The notes under the pieces are model-generated. The model ran no database searches. It worked only from the letters and a program-made list of their open reading frames with translations, and was not told the DNA's origin. From Sporomusaceae bacterium (GTDB taxonomy: Bacteria > Bacillota_C > Negativicutes > Sporomusales_B > UBA7701), in contig JALHDI010000014.1 in NCBI GenBank assembly GCA_022839045.1, positions 1 to 64,000 of the forward strand: 64,000 nt of DNA, in the 5' to 3' direction. Within the stretch, counting starts at the first letter, position 1. Each line of letters opens with the position of its first letter. Positions 34,146 to 44,195 of the stretch are shown here, piece after piece. Made by a program: the position numbers and the translations under genes.

Positions 34146-35255
34146 ATGAGAATTTTTTGCCCGAAAGATGATTTGCATCATGCGGTACAAACGGTGCAAA
34201 AGGCGGTGGCGACAAAAACACCTCTCCCAATACTTACAGGCATATATCTATCTGCGCAAAACGGCGAACTGCAGCTGCAGGCGACCGACTACGAAGTAGG
34301 CATCAGCTGCACCATGGCTGCCACCGTGGAAGAGCCCGGAGCGATAGTCCTGTCGGGTCGTTATCTGCAGGAAATGGTGCGCCGCTTGCCGGGCGATACG
34401 ATTGAAATATCGTCAAGTAAAGAAGACCGGACGATCAAGATAACTTCCCAGAATTCGCAATTCAATCTCCTCAGCCTGCCGGCGGAGGAATTCCCCGTTT
34501 TGAAACCGGTCAGCGGCGATAATTCTTTCACCGTCCAGGACGCGATTCTCCGGGATCTCATTAAAAAGACGGTATTCGCCAGCGCCACTGACGAAGCCCG
34601 GCCTATTTTCACCGGCGGCCTGATCGAAGTCGACGGCGACGAAATACGTATGGTTGCCACCAACACTCATCGTCTGGCGCTGAAAAAGGCGAAACTGGCT
34701 GCCGGCAGCGGAAACGCCAAGATGATCATTCCCGCGAAGATTCTCAACGAACTGGCCAGGCTGCTAACCACGGAAGAACCGCACGACGTATCGCTATCAT
34801 GGCAAAAGAACCAGGTAGGGATCGTATTTGACGACGTATACATCAATTCCCGTTTGATCGAAGGCCAATTCCCCGACTATAACAAAGTCATCCCCGCCTC
34901 GTTCGCAACCAAGGTACAGCTAAATACCGACCAGTTCCTAGATGCTGTTGAGCGTGTTTCACTCCTCGCCAGGGACGGGGAATACAACGTGGTAAAATTC
35001 TTCTTTAAAGACGGCGCGGTTGTAATATCCTCAAATAACCCGGATGTGGGTAAAGCACGGGAAATCGTCGAGGCGAAAACGGACGGCAACGAAGTCGAGA
35101 TTGCGTTCAACGCCAAGTATGTCACCGATATCCTGAAAAATGTCGATAGCGACGAACTGTATTTCTCCCTTAACACCCCGCTCAGCCCTGCCGGCATAAA
35201 ACCGGTCGGCGATGACAATTATACATATATAATCACGCCTGTGCGCACCGGCTGA
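34146..35255 (+). CDS. dnaN: DNA polymerase III beta clamp
   Basis: 369 residues, three clamp domains. MRIFCPKDDLHHAVQTVQKA opening, TGIYLSAQNGELQLQATDYE, and C-terminal end YIITPVRTG. Forms the sliding clamp ring. ATG 34146 with GGGAGG upstream. Confidence 0.97.
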   Translation: MRIFCPKDDLHHAVQTVQKAVATKTPLPILTGIYLSAQNGELQLQATDYEVGISCTMAATVEEPGAIVLSGRYLQEMVRRLPGDTIEISSSKEDRTIKITSQNSQFNLLSLPAEEFPVLKPVSGDNSFTVQDAILRDLIKKTVFASATDEARPIFTGGLIEVDGDEIRMVATNTHRLALKKAKLAAGSGNAKMIIPAKILNELARLLTTEEPHDVSLSWQKNQVGIVFDDVYINSRLIEGQFPDYNKVIPASFATKVQLNTDQFLDAVERVSLLARDGEYNVVKFFFKDGAVVISSNNPDVGKAREIVEAKTDGNEVEIAFNAKYVTDILKNVDSDELYFSLNTPLSPAGIKPVGDDNYTYIITPVRTG

Positions 35256-35267
35256 GAGGGATAAAAC

Positions 35268-35483
35268 GTGGAAGAGATCGCCATCTATACCGACACCATT
35301 CAGCTAGACCAGTTTCTAAAATGGGCCGGTGCCGCCGAAAGCGGCGGACAGGTCAAGGAAATGGTGTCGGAAGGTATGGTGTCGGTTAACGGGATAATTG
35401 TCAGCGAGCGGCGCAAAAAGTTGCAACCGGGCGACGTTGTTACCGTAAAAGGCTGCGGGAGTTGGAAGGTCGCCGGCGTTTAA
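35268..35483 (+). CDS. yaaA: YaaA-like S4-domain RNA-binding protein
   Basis: 71 residues. S4 fold: IQLDQFLKWAGAAESGGQVK and VSVNGIIVSERRKKLQPGDVV. Found between dnaN and recF in many Firmicutes; linked to ribosome assembly in Bacillus. GTG start at 35268 with GAGAGGG upstream. Confidence 0.9.
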   Translation: MEEIAIYTDTIQLDQFLKWAGAAESGGQVKEMVSEGMVSVNGIIVSERRKKLQPGDVVTVKGCGSWKVAGV

Positions 35484-35493
35484 AGGTGGCAGC

Positions 35494-36591
35494 ATGAGGG
35501 TAGACAGGCTTAATCTTCGGAATTACCGCAACTATACAACCCTCGAGGTTGAGTTCACCAATAATATTAATATTTTCATCGGTGAGAACGCCCAAGGAAA
35601 GACTAATATCCTCGAAGCGATCTATCTCGGTGCGGTGGGTCGTTCTCACCGCACCGCCGAGGACGACGATCTGGTAAAATGGGATCAAGATAGCGCCAGC
35701 GTCGACCTTTTTTTTACCCGCCAGGGTGTCGCCAACAAGATGGGGTTTCGGTTAATAAAAGGGCGGAATAAAGAGATATTATTTAATGATTTTGCGATCA
35801 AACCCCGCGAAGTGATAGGTTCTCTTAATGCTGTGCTTTTTTCGCCCGAAGATTTGTGGCTGATAAAAGGAGCGCCTTCTTTGCGGAGGCGGTTTCTCGA
35901 TATTGAGATTTCCCAGGCGTCGCCCCTGTACTATCGCAACCTGCTGCAGTACAACCGGGTGGTAAACCAGCGCAACCATCTTCTGAAGAAGATCTTCGAC
36001 CGCAGCAAACTTCCTGATCTGTTGCCTTCCTGGGAAGAACAGCTGGCCAAATTGGCGGTATTCATCGTGACAAAGCGCCTTGAAGCGGTGAAGAAGCTGG
36101 GAATGTTGGCCAACCTTATGCATCGCCGCCTGACGGGAAGCAGAGAGAGCCTATCGTTCGCCTACCAACTGGCGGGCGGCGACGGTGCTATTCCCGGTGA
36201 CCTTTATGGATGGTACCGCAGCAAGCTGGAGGAACTGCGGGAGGTGGATATCGCCCGTGGCAGTACTTCGGTTGGTCCTCACCGCGATGATATAATCTTG
36301 CGGGTAAATGCCCGGGAACTGCGCAGTTTCGGGTCACAGGGCCAGCAGCGCACAGGAATACTGGCGCTAAAACTGGCGGAACTGGAGTTTCTCAAGTCGG
36401 AAACGGGGGAATATCCGGTACTGCTTCTGGATGATGTGATGAGCGAACTGGACGGCTTGAGGCGCGATCAACTGCTTTCATTTATCCGCGACCGTGTTCA
36501 GACTTTTATAACGGCGACCGACGCCACCTTTTTTCCGGCGGTGCGGTCCGGACGCTATTTCCGGGTTCAAGACGGGATGATTACGGAGTGA
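35494..36591 (+). CDS. recF: RecF recombination mediator
   Basis: 365 residues. SMC-like ATPase: FIGENAQGKTNILEAIYLG (Walker A), LRSFGSQGQQRTGILALKLA (signature; 20 residues), LLLDDVMSELD (Walker B). Loads RecA at gaps with RecO and RecR. ATG 35494 after AAAGGTGG. Confidence 0.96.
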   Translation: MRVDRLNLRNYRNYTTLEVEFTNNINIFIGENAQGKTNILEAIYLGAVGRSHRTAEDDDLVKWDQDSASVDLFFTRQGVANKMGFRLIKGRNKEILFNDFAIKPREVIGSLNAVLFSPEDLWLIKGAPSLRRRFLDIEISQASPLYYRNLLQYNRVVNQRNHLLKKIFDRSKLPDLLPSWEEQLAKLAVFIVTKRLEAVKKLGMLANLMHRRLTGSRESLSFAYQLAGGDGAIPGDLYGWYRSKLEELREVDIARGSTSVGPHRDDIILRVNARELRSFGSQGQQRTGILALKLAELEFLKSETGEYPVLLLDDVMSELDGLRRDQLLSFIRDRVQTFITATDATFFPAVRSGRYFRVQDGMITE

Positions 36592-36596
36592 GCTGA

Positions 36597-37445
36597 ATGG
36601 ATTCTCTGTGCGAAATCGTGCCTCGGATGATGAAAAGCATCGGTCTTGAAAAAAAGTACCGGGATGAGATGATTATCCTCAATTGGCGGCAGATCGTCGG
36701 CGAGGAAATTGCCGCCAACACCAGGCCGGGCAGAATAAGCCGCCGCGTGTTGACGTTGGCGGCCAAAAATGCCGTCTGGGCTCACCATTTATCGACCCTT
36801 AAGGAAGACATAATAGCCAAGATCAACTTCTACGCAGGGGAAAAAGCGGTCGGCGATTTGAAGTTTCAGGCAGGATATTTGCAAAACGACCAGAATGAAG
36901 AAAATAATGACGACGGACCTCCAGCCGTAAATTGGCGAGAGGTCCGCCTCGATAGCGGCGATACGAAGGCGATCGAAAAGATAACGGCTCCGCTGTCCGA
37001 CGATCTGCTCCGGGCCAAGCTGAAACGATTGCTCGGCAAAGAACTGGCCTTCCGCAAGTTCCGCCGGAGGCAGGAATGGCAGCCGTGCAGACAGTGCGGG
37101 GTTCTCAGGCCGGCTGGCGACGAATTGTGCGCGACCTGCGCCGCCGCCGCCAGGGCCGCCGGGCGCGACGAAGTCCGGAAGCTTCTGCGCGACGCGCCGT
37201 GGCTCGGCTATGATGAGTGCTCACGCTATATCGCCTGCCGCCGCAGCGATTTCGCCGCCGCCAGGGACGAATTGACCGACGCGCTGTTCGCAGTTGCGGC
37301 CCGCGACGAAAATGACCCTGTCGCACTGCCGCTGCTGACGATGCTTTTATATAAGGTCGGCCCCCAGGGCATAACCGAAGAAATGATCGCAAATACGCTC
37401 GAAAAAGTCAGGAGGAAAGGCAATGTTTCTGCATCTCGGCGCTGA
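36597..37445 (+). CDS. dciA: DciA-type DUF721 protein with zinc-ribbon
   Basis: 282 residues. Residues about 1-95 match DUF721/DciA (NWRQIVGEEIAANTRPGRIS, LTLAAKNAVWAHHLSTLKED), the ancestral loader of DnaB helicase in many bacteria. Residues about 155-185 hold a four-Cys zinc ribbon (CRQCG, CATC), followed by a helical region not part of the minimal family. DciA as a loader is established in Proteobacteria; in Firmicutes with DnaD/DnaI the role is inferred. ATG 36597; the end overlaps remB by 23 bases. Confidence 0.8.
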   Translation: MDSLCEIVPRMMKSIGLEKKYRDEMIILNWRQIVGEEIAANTRPGRISRRVLTLAAKNAVWAHHLSTLKEDIIAKINFYAGEKAVGDLKFQAGYLQNDQNEENNDDGPPAVNWREVRLDSGDTKAIEKITAPLSDDLLRAKLKRLLGKELAFRKFRRRQEWQPCRQCGVLRPAGDELCATCAAAARAAGRDEVRKLLRDAPWLGYDECSRYIACRRSDFAAARDELTDALFAVAARDENDPVALPLLTMLLYKVGPQGITEEMIANTLEKVRRKGNVSASRR

Positions 37446-37677
37446 TACGGTGATTCCTCTCCGCGACGTAATCACTATTACCGATATCAAGGCTGTAAGG
37501 TCGGGGATAAACGACGATTTTTTGCGGGTGATGCGGGAAGAGAACCTTATCGACGATATTTCCGACGGTAACGCCAAGAGTTTCGTCGTGACCGACAAGA
37601 GGGTTTTCCTGTCGGCCATTTCCGCGGCAACCCTTAAAAAACGGGCCAGTTTCCTGGCTGAAGAAGACGAAGAATAA
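37423..37677 (+). CDS. remB: RemB-like (YaaB) regulator
   Basis: 84 residues of the DUF370 RemA/RemB family: MFLHLGADTVIPLRDVITI, SFVVTDKRVFLSAIS. Matches Bacillus YaaB, which has this same position between recF and gyrB. RemA-type proteins bind DNA and activate matrix genes. ATG 37423 with GGAGG upstream, inside the end of dciA. Confidence 0.88.
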   Translation: MFLHLGADTVIPLRDVITITDIKAVRSGINDDFLRVMREENLIDDISDGNAKSFVVTDKRVFLSAISAATLKKRASFLAEEDEE

Positions 37678-37691
37678 GACGGCAACGATGA

Positions 37692-39632
<1,941 letters not shown>

Positions 39633-39648
39633 TGCTGTTTGTCGGATT

Positions 39649-39731
39649 ACCCATAAGTTGAAATTTGTGACCCATATATTGAAATAGTTTCACCCATAAG
39701 TTGAAATTTTTTCACCTAGAAACTGAAATAA
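39649..39731 (+). repeat. four 21/22-bp tandem repeats, likely IS21-type element terminus
   Basis: Units start at 39649, 39670, 39692 and 39714: ACCCATAAGTTGAAATTT, ACCCATATATTGAAATAG, ACCCATAAGTTGAAATTT, ACCTAGAAACTGAAATAA. They begin 16 bases after the gyrB stop. IS21-family elements carry such multiple terminal repeats. No transposase follows, so this would be a solo end. Confidence 0.55.
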
Positions 39732-39740
39732 TCGTGATAC

Positions 39741-39778
39741 GGCAGGAAGTAAGGGCAACCTTATTCCCTGCCTTTTTT
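39741..39778 (+). terminator. strong terminator after gyrB
   Basis: GGCAGG-AAGTAAGG / CCTTATT-CCCTGCC stem with GCAA loop, followed by TTTTTT. Confidence 0.85.
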
Positions 39779-40025
39779 CTTGAACAGCTTTTGGTGGATC
39801 TACCCGTAAAAGCATACCGCTCAGAACCGTTCCACGATGCTTCCTCCGGGCCGGGCTGCTGGGCGAGCACGGTACATGGTTCTTTTCTCTGTCCAAGCCC
39901 CCAAACCGCAGAAATTGAAGGATTATAAAGCTATTTGTAGAAAACCCAAAATATACAGGATGAGAAAGCTTTCATATTGATTTCAGTTCGCTACCTTTTC
40001 GCTTAGGGAGAAATTTTCAAAACTG
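39779..40025. other. gene-free stretch after gyrB
   Basis: 247 bases. I see no open frame with a start signal, no clear promoter and no known repeat. Together with the repeats just upstream it may be left over from an insertion. Confidence 0.5.
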
Positions 40026-41716
40026 ATGGAACATGTGACAACATTTCCGCCGATCGATAACCTTATACCGTATTTTTTTATTGCCGCCGTTTTCGAGGCT
40101 TTGGCGGTCTATCTTTTTCAGTTCCGCAATATTCCCGGGGCCATGATGCTGGTGTACTGCCAAGTATGCAAGGGCGTCTGGATCACGGCCAGGGCTTTTT
40201 GCAGTATGAGCCCCGATCTGCCTGTGAAGCTTTTCTGGGCGAGATTCACGGAATGGGCGCCGCTGCTGCTGATATATTTCTGGTTCGAGTTCATCTTGGA
40301 GGTCGGCCAACAAAAAGGCAGGCTGACAACAGCGCTTAAGTATGCCGTCAGGGGAGCAACCGCCGCCCTGGTGGTGATTATCGGTTTCGACAGCTCGCTG
40401 GGCTGGTACTACGGGCCAGTGTCGCTGACGGGGAATGTTCTGACAATCGCGTTTGGACCGGCGGCTTGGGTGACGATGGCTTTTTGCTACGCCCTTAATG
40501 TCGTGTGCATCATGATGTCGTTGGGCTGGATCTACCGTACTAGGGGGCTAAGACGGCAGCAGGCGATCGTGCTGTCGGTGACGCCGGTATTCAACTTTGT
40601 CGGCAATATCATCGGCTACGCCTCTAATTTCCAGGCGGTGCCGCCCCAGGTGATTGGGCTGTTGCTTTCGGCGATCTATGTGACCTGGATTTTTTACCGG
40701 TGGCGGGTATACAGCATCCTGCCGCTGGCACAGGACGCGGTGACCAGGAAGATGGACGACGGCCTGATGGTGGTAGACGAGAAAGGGTATATCGTGGATA
40801 TGAACCCGGCGGCGAAGGCGATATTCACCGGCCTGCCGGCGGCGGTGGGCGACAAGTTCGCGCAGGTCGCCGAGGCTTGGCCGGCGCTGGCCGAGGCAGT
40901 CGACGGCCCCGAGGGCGTCGAGGCGTCCCGCGGGCAGGATGAGAGCCGCTTTTACCATATCAGCACGATTCCGCTGGCGACGCCGCAGGGCGACCACTAG
41001 GCAGGACGCTGGTTTTCAAGGATATAACCCAGCAGAAGCGGGATCAGCAAAGGCTACTGGAAAGCGAAAAGGCACTGGCCATCCTGACGGAGCGGGATAG
41101 GCTGGGGCGGGAACTGCACGATGCCCAGGGACAGTTCCCCGCCTATGTGAAAAACCATACCCAGGCGGCCAGACTGCTGCTGCAGAAAGGGCGGGCCGAG
41201 GAGGCCGACAGACAACTGACGCGTCTGGCTGATGCCGCCGACGAGGCCTTCGCCGATGTGCGCGAATCGATTACCAGTCTGAAGACCGCCAGCGGAGAAT
41301 GGGATTTCTTCAAAAATCTGGCGGTGTGGCTCAGCCGGTTCGAGAAAAGCTCGGGTATCGCCACCGGGTACAGCGGGCCGGAGTCCCGGCCGGCCAAGTG
41401 GATTGCGTCGGCGGCCGAGGTGCAGCTGCTAAGGATTGTCCAGGAGGTGCTGGTCAACACCAGGAAGCACTCCGGCGCCGGGCGAGCCGAAGTGGCTATT
41501 TCGACCGGCGACGAGAGGCTGACGGTGACAATCGCCGATAACGGTCAGGGCTTTGACAGCGAGCAAAGCAAAAAAGGCGGGTTTGGCCTTAGGATTATCG
41601 GCGAAAGAGCGGCGGAAATCGGCGGCAGTCTTGAGATACGGTCGGCGACCGGCCAGGGAACGACGGTGACGGTCGGCGTTCCGCTGCTTAAGGCGCCGGG
41701 AAAGGCAGCGCGATGA
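40026..41716 (+). pseudogene. sensor histidine kinase (7TM-PAS-HisKA_3-HATPase), broken by a frameshift
   Basis: Two frames join into one kinase. Frame 1 (40026-41000): about seven transmembrane helices, as in 7TM-type sensor kinases, then a PAS domain (KMDDGLMVVDEKGYIVDMNP). Frame 2 (up to 41716): end of PAS (TLVFKDITQQK), dimerisation domain with the phospho-acceptor His in RDRLGRELHDAQGQ, and an ATPase domain with N-box LVNTRKHSG and DNGQGFD. A one-base loss just before TAG at 40998-41000 explains the break: restoring one base reads GDH-L-GRTLVFKD. Class is NarL/LytS-like. It overlaps the response regulator by 4 bases. Could be a true mutation or a sequencing error. Confidence 0.8.
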
Positions 41717-42349
41717 GGATACTGATTGTTGACGATCATCCGTTATTTATCGACGGCTTGCAGGCTCTCCTGGAGGCGGGCGAAATGACGGTGGTGGGCA
41801 CGGCCCGGGACGGGGCGGCCGCCGTGGCCGCGGTGCGCGAGCTGCGGCCGGACGTGGTGCTGATGGATCTCCAGATGCCGGGCTGCGACGGCTTAACCGC
41901 CACCCGCCTGATAAAAAGCGAGTTTCCGGCGATAAAGATCGTCATATTGACGATGAATGACGACGAGCAAGCCTTGTTCGAGGCGATGAAGAACGGCGCG
42001 GCCGGCTTTTTGCTCAAGAACCTGGAGACGACGGAATTCCTCGGGCTGCTGGACGAGGTGGCCAAAGGGGAAACGGTCTTTTCTCCCGGCCTCGCCGACC
42101 GGCTGCTGAAGGAGTTTGGCCCCGGCAAAGGGGGAGGCCGGGAGAAAGCGTCTGACGCCGAGGCAGGAGAAAGTTTTAACCCTTATCGCCGGGGGCCTGA
42201 CCTATAAGCAGGTGGCCGAACGGCTCGGCGTCAGCGACCGCACCGTGAAGTTTCACATGACCGAGATTTTGGAACGGCTGCAGTTGGAAAACCGGGCCCA
42301 AGCGATCGCCTACGCGGTCCAGGCCAACCTGACCAGTACAGAAGAATAA
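41713..42349 (+). pseudogene. NarL-type response regulator, broken by a frameshift in a G tract
   Basis: Frame 1 (41713-42207): complete receiver, MRILIVDDHPLFIDGLQALL, phosphorylated Asp in VVLMDLQMPG, Thr in ILTMN, Lys in FLLKN. Frame 2 (to 42349): LuxR-type HTH, LTPRQEKVLTLIAGG and VSDRTVKFHMTEIL. The switch lies at a run of five G's (42130-42134): with four G's the receiver would continue into GEAGRKRLTPRQ. The kinase just upstream is broken as well. Ends before a terminator at 42374. Confidence 0.8.
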
Positions 42350-42373
42350 CGATCACAAGCTAAAGCGCACTTA

Positions 42374-42399
42374 CCGAGGGACAACACCCTCGGTTTTTT
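42374..42399 (+). terminator. terminator after the two-component genes
   Basis: CCGAGGG-ACAACA-CCCTCGG followed by TTTTTT. Confidence 0.9.
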
Positions 42400-42421
42400 C
42401 ATGCAAAAAACATGTCGGACC

Positions 42422-42437
42422 CTGTCCATTTGGACAG
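42422..42437. promoter_or_regulatory. 16-bp palindrome upstream of the adhesin operon
   Basis: CTGTCCA-TT-TGGACAG, perfect. It sits 55 bases before the next start, with a weak -10 (TATGCT) at about 42461-42466. It may be the operator of the neighbouring response regulator. Confidence 0.5.
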
Positions 42438-42491
42438 TTAAAATCACCGACAAAATTCGTTATGCTAGTAGGTGGTTAGAAGGAAAAGGAA

Positions 42492-42860
42492 ATGGGGCAA
42501 ATGGCGAAAATGCAACCGGTAATCCTGTGCGGCAACTCGATATTCATGAGCGGACTGGCATTGACGCTGGAACGCCAGGGAGGGTTCCCGGTGCGCCGGG
42601 CCGCTAGTCCGGAAGAAGCCGGGCAGCTGCCGCAAACTATTCCGGCGGCCATCCTGGTGGATTGCACCGTTGGGCGACAATGGTTTGAGAGCTTGGTTGA
42701 TCGCTATCCGGACGCTCTCATTATTACACTAAGTCCGGACAAAAGTACGGTAAAAGTTTATTCGCACGGTCAGGTGAGCAGTATCAACGACTTGGTGGAG
42801 ATAATCAAGAAACATTTGTCGCCGATGGATGGCAATGACATTACCGGTTCTGGGAGGTAA
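42492..42860 (+). CDS. small degenerate receiver-like protein
   Basis: 122 residues. Not a named family to me. The pattern matches a response-regulator receiver: VILCGNSIFMSGLALTLERQ, then AAILVDCTVGRQWFE (Asp in the phosphorylation position), ALIITLSP, and IIKKHLS at the end. The acidic pair normally following strand 1 is replaced by CGNS and the conserved Lys is missing, so phosphorylation is doubtful. AAGGAAAAGG lies before ATG 42492. It heads the heptosyltransferase-adhesin operon with 9 bases to the next gene, so I infer a regulatory or scaffold role. Confidence 0.7.
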   Translation: MGQMAKMQPVILCGNSIFMSGLALTLERQGGFPVRRAASPEEAGQLPQTIPAAILVDCTVGRQWFESLVDRYPDALIITLSPDKSTVKVYSHGQVSSINDLVEIIKKHLSPMDGNDITGSGR

Positions 42861-42869
42861 TCTACGAAC

Positions 42870-44195
42870 ATGAGCGACATGCAAAATGCCAATATAATCG
42901 TGAATCCAAACACAACCAATGCCATCCCCAGCGCGGCGGCCAAACAAAACCAGTCCCAGACCCAGACCGAGGTCCGTGGCGGCCCGGCCGGCGATCAGCC
43001 GGGCAAGAAACCCTATTTCGTCATCGACCCCGGTCCCCTCATCTGCAAGACCGATATCGCCGGCCTGGAGTTCGATTTCAACTACGGCCTCCGCGTCAAA
43101 GTCCCCGAGGGCGACTGGCGGGTGAAGTTCACCGACCGCGACGCCGGCGTCACCCTCTACGACGCCAAGGCCTCGAACGCCTTCGTCACCAGCACCAAGA
43201 AATATTTCGTCAAATTCGGCCTTGAGATATACCTGAAGGACAAGCTCATCTTTCAGCACGACTACAGCCCGGCCGGCAAGAAGGTGCTCATAAAGTTCCC
43301 GGTCGGCACCATCGGCGACGTCGTCGCATGGTTCCCCTACGCCCAGGTCTTCAAGCACGTACACGACTGCGAAGTCTACGTCGCCATGGCTAAAAACCTG
43401 GCCGACATCTTCGCCCCGTCGTATCCCGAACTCACCTTCATCGGTCCGGACGACAGGCCGGAAGGCCTCTACGCCACCTACTACATGGGCATTTTCTTTC
43501 CCTGCGACGACCGCGTCCACCAGCCGGTGGACTTTCGGATAACCGGCCTGCAAAAGACCATACCGCATCTGCTCGGCCTGGAGCCGGAGGAAGTGCGGCC
43601 GATCGCCGCCCCGAAAAATATCGAGCGGCTGATCGACGAACCTTACGTCTGCATCGCCGCCCAGTCGACCACCCAGGCCAAGTACTGGAACAATCCCACC
43701 GGCTGGCTGAACACGATAAAGCACCTTAAGGAAAAGGGCTACCGGGTGCTGTGCATCGACCGGGAAGTCTGCCACGGGGCGGGCAGCCGCTGGAACACCA
43801 TCCCCTACGAGGCGGAGGACTTCACCGGCGATCGGCCGTTGCAGGAAAGAGTCGACCTTCTCTACCACGCCGACTTCTTCGTCGGCTTGTCGAGCGGCCT
43901 GTCGTGGCTGGCCTGGGCCGTCGGCAAACCCATCGTCCTCATCAGCGGCTTTACATTGCCACTGAACGAATTCCACACCCCCTACCGGGTGATCAACTAC
44001 CATGTGTGCAACGGCTGCTGGAACGACGGGGCCATCTCCTTCGTCCACGACGACTTCGAGTGGTGCCCGCGCCACAAGCACACCGACAGGCAGTACGAGT
44101 GCACCCGGTTCATCACTGCGGAGAAAGTGAACAGAACAATCGACAGGCTGATGGCCGACTTTCATCTTGAGGGGAAAAGGAATGACTGGAAATGA
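42870..44195 (+). CDS. autotransporter strand-loop-strand O-heptosyltransferase (TibC/Aah type)
   Basis: 441 residues. The central part (KVLIKFPVGTIGDVVAWFPY, YVCIAAQSTTQAKYWNNPTG, DLLYHADFFVGLSSGLSWLA, GKPIVLISGF) is the GT9-like heptosyltransferase domain; an N-terminal region starts with a disordered Asn/Gln-rich stretch. The Cys set CNGCWND-CPRH-C near the C-terminus matches the iron-binding motif of bacterial autotransporter heptosyltransferases. These enzymes glycosylate the repeat region of AIDA-I/TibA adhesins in the cytoplasm. The next gene, overlapping by 4 bases (ATGA), is exactly such an adhesin. Confidence 0.88.
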   Translation: MSDMQNANIIVNPNTTNAIPSAAAKQNQSQTQTEVRGGPAGDQPGKKPYFVIDPGPLICKTDIAGLEFDFNYGLRVKVPEGDWRVKFTDRDAGVTLYDAKASNAFVTSTKKYFVKFGLEIYLKDKLIFQHDYSPAGKKVLIKFPVGTIGDVVAWFPYAQVFKHVHDCEVYVAMAKNLADIFAPSYPELTFIGPDDRPEGLYATYYMGIFFPCDDRVHQPVDFRITGLQKTIPHLLGLEPEEVRPIAAPKNIERLIDEPYVCIAAQSTTQAKYWNNPTGWLNTIKHLKEKGYRVLCIDREVCHGAGSRWNTIPYEAEDFTGDRPLQERVDLLYHADFFVGLSSGLSWLAWAVGKPIVLISGFTLPLNEFHTPYRVINYHVCNGCWNDGAISFVHDDFEWCPRHKHTDRQYECTRFITAEKVNRTIDRLMADFHLEGKRNDWK

